64,000 bases of DNA, taken from Triticum aestivum (taxonomy: Eukaryota > Streptophyta > Magnoliopsida > Poales > Poaceae). Location: NCBI RefSeq assembly GCF_018294505.1, contig NC_057809.1, forward strand, positions 421,684,233 to 421,748,232, given 5' to 3'. The position numbers were made by a program, and so were the translations under genes. Below, in pieces: positions 56,691 through 64,000 of the stretch. The first letter of the stretch is position 1. Each line of letters starts with the position of its first letter. The notes under the pieces are model-generated. The model ran no database searches. It was not told where the DNA came from and worked only from the letters and a program-made list of their open reading frames with translations.

Positions 56691-57158
56691 CTCATATAAT
56701 GCATATGTTGTATTGCAATGCTTAGTTTTTACATCATATACACGATATTGAATGCCATCTCCTTAGTTGACACATCATATATGCGATTGCCCTCTGCTCA
56801 CTTCCTTAGTATATAAATCATATATTTGAATTATATCATGCCATGATGTTTACATAGACAACATGTATCTGAATTATGGCATGCCAACCCATTTTCTAAA
56901 GACATAATATAGTTATATCATCTCATCCGGTTCACATAGTCATCTTATTTTGAATTATGTCATTCTATCCGTGAATTATATCATGCCATCATGTTTCCGT
57001 CGACAACATGTTTGTGATTTATGGCGTGCCAACCACTTTAATAGACACATCGTATAGTTATATCATCTCATCCTATTTACATAGTCATCATATTTTGAAG
57101 TATGTCATTCTATCCTGTTTAGTTAGCCATCAGACATGTGAAATTGTGTCATGCTATC
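56270..57158 (+). repeat. Degenerate intron-like tandem repeats (GAATTATATCATGCCAT units)
   Basis: Units of about 45-60 bp with the core ATATGTGAATTATGCAATGCCATCCTGTT occur at 56295-56450. A longer period of about 140 bp (TATATCATGCCATGATGTTTACATAGACAACATGT...) occurs at 56835-57130. Both are AT-rich and non-coding, and they surround the acidic exons. Confidence 0.65.
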
Positions 57159-57640
57159 TGTCGGTGTCAAAACCGGCGGATCTCGGGTAGGGGGTCCCGA
57201 ACTGTGTGTCTAGGCCGGATGGTAACAGGAGACTGGGGACACTTTGTTTTACCCAGGTTCGGGCCCTCTTGATGGAGGTAAACCCTACTCCTGCTTGATT
57301 AATATTGATGATATGGGTAGTACAAGAGTAGATCTACCACGAGATCAAGGAGGCTAAACCCTAGAAGCTAGCCTATGGTATGATTGTGTATGGAGTTGAT
57401 TCTGTCCTACGGACTACAACCCACCGGTTTATATAGACACCGGATAGGGTTAGGGTTAAACAGAGTCGGTTACAATGGTACGAGATCTTGAATATCGCAT
57501 CGCCAAGCTTGCCTTCCACGCCAAGGAAAGTCCTATCCGGACACGGGACGAAGTCTTCAATCTTGTATCTTCATAGTCCAGGGGTCCGGCTGAAGGTATA
57601 GTCCAGCTATCCGAACACCCCCTAATCCAGGACTCCCTCA
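57159..57640 (-). repeat. 3' LTR of a Tat-like gypsy element (482 bp)
   Basis: The minus strand begins TGAGGGAGTCCTGGATTAGG at 57640 and ends CACCGACA at 57159. A TATA motif (CTATATAAACC on the minus strand) is near 57428-57438. The preceding minus-strand bases GGTTCAGGGGCTAC (57641-57654) make a plausible polypurine tract. CTATC (57154-57158) is the expected target duplication; its partner is outside the window. Confidence 0.8.
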
Positions 57641-57654
57641 GTAGCCCCTGAACC

Positions 57655-58196
57655 AGGCTTCAATGACGACGAGTCCGGCGCGTAAATTGTCTTCGGCATT
57701 GCAAGGCGGGTTCCTCCTCCAAGTCCTTCATAGAAGATTGTAATCACCAAGAGTAGTGTCCGGCTCTGTAAAATAAGTTTCCACATATTGCCATAGAGAG
57801 AATAATATTAACTCAAATCAAATCTGCTACGTATTCTGCAGTGCACCATCACACCACAGCCAAGTCCTTTACTCGAATCGTTTTTACTTTTCCACCTCAG
57901 CATGTTTTGCGAGGCGGTTTCCTTGGCACGTCTTGTCGAAGCAGAGATCGTGTACCCTTTTTACGGGATTCTCATTAATACGGACGTGGGTAACCCAACT
58001 GCGCCATTTATCACGGTGCTCGGGAGGCAAGCGAGTTTTACTAGGCAGGTGGGGACGCATAACCGCATCCGCCTATATCAGGGGATAAGGATCCACCCTA
58101 TTTACCTACGCCTTCTTTCTCCCTTGCCTGCCCATCTCTCGCGCACCCGAGCTCCAGCGCCCAAGCCCGCACTTCCCACCTCAACCTTCTCCAGCA
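57655..58196. other. Region between the 3' LTR and the antisense gene
   Basis: Non-coding on the minus strand. On the plus strand it is the presumed promoter and 5' leader of the antisense gene, ending CTTCTCCAGCAATGTCCGGAG at the ATG. Features are a pyrimidine-rich run CTTCTTTCTCCCTTGCC (58109-58125) and a CCTATATCAGGGG TATA-like site near 58071. A 146-codon frame at 57902-58342 overlaps the gene start and is not supported. Confidence 0.45.
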
Positions 58197-61100
58197 ATGT
58201 CCGGAGCGGGAGACAAATGGATGGTCTCCACCATTACGGAGGGCAAAATCAAGAAGCTAAGGAAGGCCGGGTATCTGTCCAAGGACATCGCGCACCGGCT
58301 TCCCGAGGAGGGGCAGCTTATCCCCACCCCAATTCCCCATGAGAGGGTGGTATTTCTCCTCCACTTCCTCCGCGGACTGGGTTTTCCACTCCACCCATTT
58401 GTTCGGGGGCTCATGTTCTACTACGGCCTGGATTTCCATGATCTGGCTCCGAACTTCATCCTCAACATCTCGGCGTTTATCATCATGTGTGAGGCCTTCC
58501 TTCGCGTCTGCCCCCATTTCGGCCTCTGGCTCAAGACTTTCAACATCAAGCCCAAGGTGGTGAGCGGCAGCCAGGCGGAGTGCGGAGGCGCCATGGCGGG
58601 CAAGATGGCCAACGCCCTATGGTTCGAGGGCTCTTTCGTGGAGACCCTAAAGGGATGGCAATCCGGGTGGTTTTATATCACCGAGCCACGCGATCCGGAA
58701 TGGACCGCGGTCCCTGAGTTCTGATCCGGACCCCCCACGCGGCTTGTGTCCTGGAAAGAGACGGGCCTGTCGTGGGGCGACGAGGAAGAGGTAGCTGGAT
58801 TGCAAACATGCATCCGGTCCCTGGTAAACAAGCCAGTCCGGCTAGTTAATATAGTCCAGGTTATGCTCGTCTGCCGGATCCTCCCGTGCCAACAACGGGA
58901 TTTCAATCTGTGGGAGTTCGACCCGGCGCAGCATCAAACCCTCAGCGGGCTCTTCGACACAACGTACGAGGACGCCTGGAAGATGCTATTCAAGGGTGCC
59001 GAGGCTCCCGCATCCGCTTCCGAGGACCACGGATACAGCTTGCAGCGTCATGCTAGCAAGGTATGCCATCTACACCTTTTACAGGATGTTGAGCTTTTTT
59101 CATAAATTGACTCTGTGCGGGATCTAAACTCCCTTACCTTTGACAGGCTTGGCGAGCGGTAGCCGAACCAAGTAACTGTCCGGCTCCGCTGCCCGAAGAC
59201 CCAGCCCCAGCTCTACTAGTGAAGCTGCTGGCTCCGGCACCTTATGTGGTGCCGGAAAAGAAGGCCAAGAAGAAGAAGACCACGGGGACCCGTAAGAGTA
59301 CCCGTAACGTGGTGCTATCGGACTCGTCATCTGACGAGTCCGAGATGCCCTCTTCCCGTGAAAACGAGGAGGAAGAAGAAACCTCTCCCCCTCCAGCGGG
59401 GGAAGGAAAGAAAAGGAAGGCCGCCCTAGAGGGGGGGCGAAGGGTCCAAGAAGAGGAAAACCCCTCCGCCGGACTACGCCCCCGACGCCGACGAGGGCGA
59501 AGAGGAGTGGTCGGACAGGGCCAGGTGTCCCGCAAAATCGTAAGTGTTCATATACCAGACTAACTCATGATATTTCTTTTGTTGCGCAGCTTTCCCTAAC
59601 GTCGAATATAATCATGCAGCCCGCCCCGGGCCGAACTCAACGAGTCGTCGAGCGGCTCCCTGGATTCATCGGACGTGAACTCCGTTCCGCCCGCTGTCTC
59701 CCCCCGCACTGCAGACGACGCCGAAGTAGCGTCGCAATGAGCTCCGGGGCAGGAGGAGGAGGTGGTCCTAGAGGAGCCGCAAGGCGACCTCCCGGACCCT
59801 AGGAGTGAAGGGGACAAGACCCCCCAGGGCTCCAAGTTCGGCTTTAATCCGGACACCATGCCGGAATATTCAACGATTCCGGACCACGGCAGGCGAACTC
59901 CTTCGAAGAGGAGCCAGCCTTCTGAGCTAGCAGCCCCCGTCCAACCGGGGGTGCCAGACAATCTGCTGGAGGTGCTTGAAGGCGCCTCCATCGACGAGGA
60001 GCACCGTACTATTATGAGTACGGTGGTCCAGAAGGTTCAGTCCGCCAAGAGCGGGCTGAGTGAAGCTTGCGCTAGCCTCCTAACAGGCTTCGAGGTAAGT
60101 AAAAATATGTAAAAATATTACCGCATAGACAGTAGCCCCTGATGCTCTGTTTGGCATTCGGAAAGAAAAGCCGAATAGAGGATCTATTAAATTTCGCAGG
60201 AGTCTAACAATAAAAAGTCAATATGCGTATGCAGGCTTCGCTGCTAGCCACCGCCGCACTGACTGCGGAGGTGGGTACCCTGAAGCAGGGGCTCGAGCGG
60301 TCCGAGAAAGAGCTCGGCCATGCCAAGCGGCAGCTCGAGGAGAAAGAAGGTAAGAAATACCTTATAAAAAGGTGCCTATAGAGAGGCGTGATTGCAAAAA
60401 ATAACAGGATTGTACTGCTTATTGTAGGGGCCATGACTGAGGTGACGACCCTCAAGCAGGCACTGTCTGAGGCCAAAAAGAAAACGGCCACGGAGCGCAC
60501 CGAGCGAGAGAAACTTGGGACTCAGATCGGCGAGGTGCAGCAAGAGCTTCAGGCTCTCATGAAAAAACATGAGAGTTTGGAGCTTGAGTCCAAGACCCAA
60601 GCATCCGAGCTCGCGACGGCCCTTGAGACTGCCAAGTCTGCCAAGGCCGGAGCCCAAAAGGACCTCCGAGAGTTGGAGGATATGAAGAAGATAGCAGCGG
60701 GTAAGGCATTCTTTATGCAAAGCAGAAATATAAAAGTAAACTACTTGTTACTTACCCGAATTCGGAGTTCTCCAGGGGCATTCGCAGATCTTCCCCGCAA
60801 CGTATCCGGTGCCGCCGCATTCTATCGAGCTGAAGAGCGCAGCTCGACGGAGAAGGTGTTCTGGTATTAGTATGCTAAGGCCGGACACCCTGTGCCCTTG
60901 ACCGACCAGCTGAAATAGCTGGTCGAACTCCACAAGGCGGCCGAACAGGCCATGAAGGGCTTCATAGTTCGTCTATGGCCCAGAGAGGCCTTGCCTGGGA
61001 GCTACTTTGGCCTGGTGCGGCGGCTAGTGGAGGCCTGTCCTAGGCTCGAGGTCATCAAGAGCTCCATCTGCATCGAAGGTGCCCGTAGGGCCCTTGCCCG

Positions 61101-61260
61101 TGTAAAGGTGCACTGGGGTAAGCTAGACAGTGAGAAGCTTGTGAAGGACGGGCCGCTGCCGGGGAAGGAGCATCGCAAGCCCGAGAACTACTACAAGGAT
61201 GTTTTTGCGGGTGCCTGCCTTGTGGCAGATGAATGTACTAAGGATGTAATTTTTGAATAA
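58197..61260 (+). pseudogene. Antisense six-exon gene of the Tat-like element, PF04195-type ('putative gypsy type transposon') protein
   Basis: Exons fitted by frame and GT-AG sites are 58197-59060, 59147-59539, 59620-60094, 60235-60349, 60428-60700 and 60776-61260. Exon 1 encodes the globular PF04195-like domain (HRLPEEGQLIPTP, PHERVVFLLHFLRGLGFPLH, GLMFYYGLDFHDLAPN, QSGWFYITEPRDPEW). Exon 2 is a Lys/Glu/Ser-rich linker. Exons 3-5 form an acidic linker and coiled coil (LKQGLERSEKELGHAKRQLEE). Exon 6 has a second globular part (WPREALPGSYFGLVRRLVEA). Damage: TGA 58722-58724, an extra G in the G run near 59431-59437, TGA 59738-59740, TAG 60868-60870 and TAG 60916-60918. Function of the family is unknown. 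Splice sites are by eye. Confidence 0.7.
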
Positions 61261-62069
61261 ACTCGCTTGTTTTTATCCTGTGCGCTGAAAACTTGTTCAT
61301 AGGCGCTTTAAGCAATGCTTGTTGAATTTAAAATATTATTTTCCGTGTGGCCGTTTATCAAAAAATTGAGAGATGGCCAGTCGTCGGCTTCTGCCCCCAT
61401 GCCACTAGTGCTGGGGTGTTCAGGGATAAACCTGAGCGCTCTTTTTCCCATAGTTGGGTCCTTCGAGGGAGGCGCTCAGCACAATGAACCAGGCAATTGG
61501 ACTATAATGCTTGAACACTCTCACTTAGCCATTGAACTTTATAATTTTAAATTTCGGAGAAGCCCCTAGTTCGGAAGGCCGAGTTCGGGGCGCTATCCAT
61601 GCCTTGGCTGGGGTTATCCAGCTCCTCGCTCGAAGCGGCATAAATCTTTAGGGACTCGAAAAACCTCTCGAACAGTGACCGGTCTCTCGCCTCATCATGA
61701 CAGTCAGTTTTAGCTTTCTCCACTGAGGTGCTTAAACCAGCTCAACCGGGGCACAATCGCAGTGGTTCTCCTAGTGCTACCTTAGCCGATATAGCGGAAC
61801 GTAAGGCACCAAAACATAGGAGCCGGGCAAACCCAACTATTGACCCAAATCATGATTCGGAGCCGATGCATATAGTGCTATAAGTTCAGGGTGCCGCACT
61901 TGTGTAAGTGTACAGACTTCTCACACCATGTTAAAGGGTACTGAAGCCCCTGGCGTACTTGCCGTACCACCATATACGGGTGCAGCATGTCATTAATGAA
62001 CATATATATGAAAAGAGTAATGCAAAAGATAGACAAAAAGCTAAGCATTGTTTATAAAGAGGCTGTTTA
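61261..62069. other. Non-coding spacer between antisense gene and gag-protease
   Basis: No polymerase motif on either strand. The short frames are unconvincing. This is where the polymerase genes of an autonomous element would be expected; their absence marks the copy as a deletion derivative. Confidence 0.5.
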
Positions 62070-63468
62070 TCAAAGCCGAATGATACAAATAGTGCGGTAA
62101 GCAAAAGATATTGGATTATTCAGTATGTCCTGACCCGGGAAAGGCCGCGGAATTTTATTTAAAACAGGTATACCGCTCGTAACAAAGACCACCTGGGAGT
62201 TCCATAATGCGGCATGGCTTGTCTGCTTCCCTGGATCTTGCATCATTTGTGCGGCGATAGAATTGCCGAACAGGTCGTCCGAAGTATGGAGTCCTGAAAG
62301 TAAGAAAAGAAAAAGAATTCGGCAGCCCCTGTTACGTTTTAAGCCGTATTTTGGGTGTGCCCTTATTGTGCCCCTTCCCTTGTGCCCATGGTATTTCAAG
62401 GGCGTAGTTATGTACGCGAGGTACTGGTTTGGCTAGGTCGTGAAAGCTAGGGTTGGGGCCGCATTGCTACGCTTGCTTAGAGTGTGCCAGGCGGTCCTGC
62501 TGTAGGTTACTCCGGGCGCGCTTGGCAGTGTCTGGCTTTTTAATGGCCGGACTGGGGAATTGCCTAAGGAGGCTACTTTGTACCTCTGCTGCGAGAGCCG
62601 CCGTATGCTCCTCCATACGGAGGGAGCGTTCGGTGTTTCCGTTGACCGTGATTACTCCTCGAGGGCCTGGCATCTTGAGTTTGAGATATGCGTAGTGCGG
62701 CACCGCATTGAATTTTGTGAATGCGGTTCATCCGAGCAGGGCGTGATAGCCACTGCGAAACGGGACTATATCGAAGATTAACTCTTTGCTTCGGAAATTA
62801 TCCGGGGATCCGAAGACCACGTCAAGTGTTACTGAGCCTGTACAGTTGGCTTCTACACCTGGTATAACGCCTTTAAAGGACGTTCTTGTGGGTTTAATCC
62901 TTGAGGGATCTATGCCCATTTTCCGCACTGTATCCTGATAAAGCAGGTTCAGGCTACTGCCGCCATCCATGAGGACTCTTGTGAGGTGAAATCCGTCGAT
63001 GATTGGGTCAAGAACCAATGCGGCGAAGCCGCCATGACGGATGCTAGTGGGATGGTCCCTTCGATCAAAAGTGATCGGGCAGGAGGACCATGGGTTGAAC
63101 TTTGAGGCAACTGGATCCATCGTGTATACGTCCCGTAGTGCAGGCTTCCGCTCCCGTTTGGGAATGTGGGTTGCGTATATCATGTTCACCATCCGCACTT
63201 GTGGGGGAAAGCCCTTCTGTCCAGTGTTGTTCGGCGGCTTGGGCTCCTCATCATCGCTGTGCAGCCCCTTGTCTCTGTTTTCGGCTCTTAGTTTGCCTGC
63301 CTGCTTGAACACCCAACAATCCCTGTTAGTGTGATTGGCTGGCTTTTCGGGGGTGCCATGTATCTGGCACAAGCGATCGAGTATTCGGTCCAAATTGGAC
63401 GGGCTCTGAGTATTCTTTTTGAATGGCTTTTTTCCGCTGACCGGATTTATAGCCTCTGAATCCGGCAT
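62070..63468 (-). pseudogene. Tat-like element gag C-terminus and aspartic protease
   Basis: The minus-strand frame 63468-62728 (246 codons) contains a zinc-binding-like segment (LCQIHGTPEKPANHTNRDCW), then MIYATHIPKRERKPALRDVY and the retropepsin active site VLMDGGSSLNLLY with Asp present. It ends at HALLG followed by TGA (a CGA-type change). The frame continues as PHYAYLKLKMPGPRGVITVN and SLRMEEHTAALAAEV down to about 62467. Beyond that only a fragment (IRAHPKYGLK, 62360-62330) is recognisable. No reverse transcriptase follows. Confidence 0.8.
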
Positions 63469-64000
63469 TTACTGCCGTATCTTCATTGTTGTCGCTGTTA
63501 ACACGGTGTTTTTGTTTGTTCCGACGTGTCCTGCCACTTTTGTCCTTGGTATCCGAATTACTAGGGTTCTTTGATAAGTTGTTACTGCGAGCTAGCCAGC
63601 TGTCTTCTCCTGCGCAAAAGCGAGTCAAGAGTGTCGTGAGGGCTGCCATGGATTTCGGCTTTTCCTGTCCCAGGTGCCTGGTAAGCCACTCGTCGCGGAA
63701 GTTATGCTTGAAGGCTGCTAGGGCCTCTGCATCCGGACAGTCGACTATCTGGTTTTTCTTTGTTAGGAACCGTGTCCAGAATTGTCTGGCTGATTCTTCT
63801 GGCTGCTGAAGTATGTGGCTTAAGTCGTCGGCATCCGACGGCCGCGCGTAAGTGCCCTGGAAGTTATCAAGGAATGCGGCTTCCAGGTCCTCCCAAGAAC
63901 TGATTTAGTCTGCTGGCAAGCTATTAAGCCAATGACGGGCCGGTCCTTTAAGTTTGAGCGGGAGGTACTTAATGGCGTGTAGATCATTGCCGCGTGACAT
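63326..64000 (-). pseudogene. Tat-like element gag, C-terminal part (continues past the right edge)
   Basis: Minus strand from 64000: a gag core frame with HAIKYLPLKLKGPARHWLNS, a TAA stop at 63907-63905, ISSWEDLEAAFLDNFQGTYA and FWTRFLTKKNQIVDCPDAEA, then a basic Asn/Lys/Arg-rich linker in the 63649-63326 frame. A frameshift near 63470 joins it to the protease frame. Gag forms the particle. This copy is broken by the stop and the shift. Confidence 0.8.

Larger units (their letters stand above)
57159..64000 (-). mobile_element. Non-autonomous Tat-like Ty3/gypsy element with antisense gene (extends past the right edge)
   Basis: In the minus direction the order is gag (64000 to 63326), gag end and protease (63468 to 62467), a non-coding stretch, an antisense gene (58197-61260, plus strand), polypurine tract and 3' LTR. 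No reverse transcriptase, RNase H or integrase motif appears between protease and the antisense gene, so this copy lacks the polymerase. Antisense extra genes near the 3' LTR are known from the Tat lineage (for example Grande and relatives). Inserted in an intron-like repeat of the host gene relic. Confidence 0.75.

Noticed and set aside
58071..58342. Plus-strand frame 57902-58342 as the start of the antisense gene
   Set aside because: A different frame from the PF04195-like domain, which has its own ATG at 58197 in better context.

Overview
This is plant nuclear DNA, almost certainly from a Triticeae grass (wheat, Aegilops, barley group). The evidence is deeply nested long-LTR Ty3/gypsy elements with tRNA-Asp primer sites, a LARD-type non-autonomous retroelement with 4 kb LTRs, CACTA DNA with subterminal minisatellites, many Stowaway/Tourist-like MITEs, and only a few decayed host-gene-like loci. 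No prokaryotic features, CRISPR arrays, rRNA genes or intact tRNA genes are visible. Family names are given only where structure supports them, because no database search was possible.

Positions 1-27250 are a Russian-doll nest on the minus strand. A LARD-like element (136-12995, TSD AAATC) carries a solo LTR (8018-9394, TSD GGTCA) and sits in the gag-protease region of gypsy element B (1-130 plus 12996-16682). B sits in the integrase gene of gypsy element C (16688-22195). C sits in the gag-protease of gypsy element D (22196-25130). D sits in a CACTA-like fragment (25131-25695). The missing second half of C's integrase is found 10 kb away on the opposite strand (27077-27253), next to another B-family LTR (25696-27076) and with the same 5-bp target duplication. 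This points to an inversion, probably by LTR-LTR recombination.

Positions 27254 to about 32900 are a CACTA-like element with minisatellites and about 0.8 kb internal repeats, split by a solo gypsy LTR (29555-31125, TSD GTGGG). Positions 33577-35390 hold two divergent, homologous, undescribed gene relics with Pro/Ser-rich tandem repeats around a MITE. From 35400 to 47450 there are degenerate repeats, a LINE 3' end, a frameshifted 3'-5' exonuclease-like gene (40637-41358), and a duplicated pair of coiled-coil gene relics (43341-43955 and 45592-46311) with homologous flanks.

Positions 47458-49607 look like a DNA transposon with long terminal inverted repeats. Its right arm lies inside a 2.84 kb tandem duplication (about 49147-51976 and 51988-54777). 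That duplication and the following 2 kb contain repeated exon-like units (an IFFP exon and a triplicated acidic exon) from an unidentified plant gene cut off by an LTR at 57159. Positions 57159-64000 are the 3' part of a minus-strand, Tat-like non-autonomous gypsy element. It has a 482-bp LTR, gag-protease remnants, no reverse transcriptase or integrase in the segment seen, and a six-exon antisense gene resembling the plant 'putative gypsy type transposon' (PF04195) family. Most coding sequences are broken, and many of the stops look like C-to-T changes (CGA to TGA, CAG to TAG), as expected for methylated repeats.
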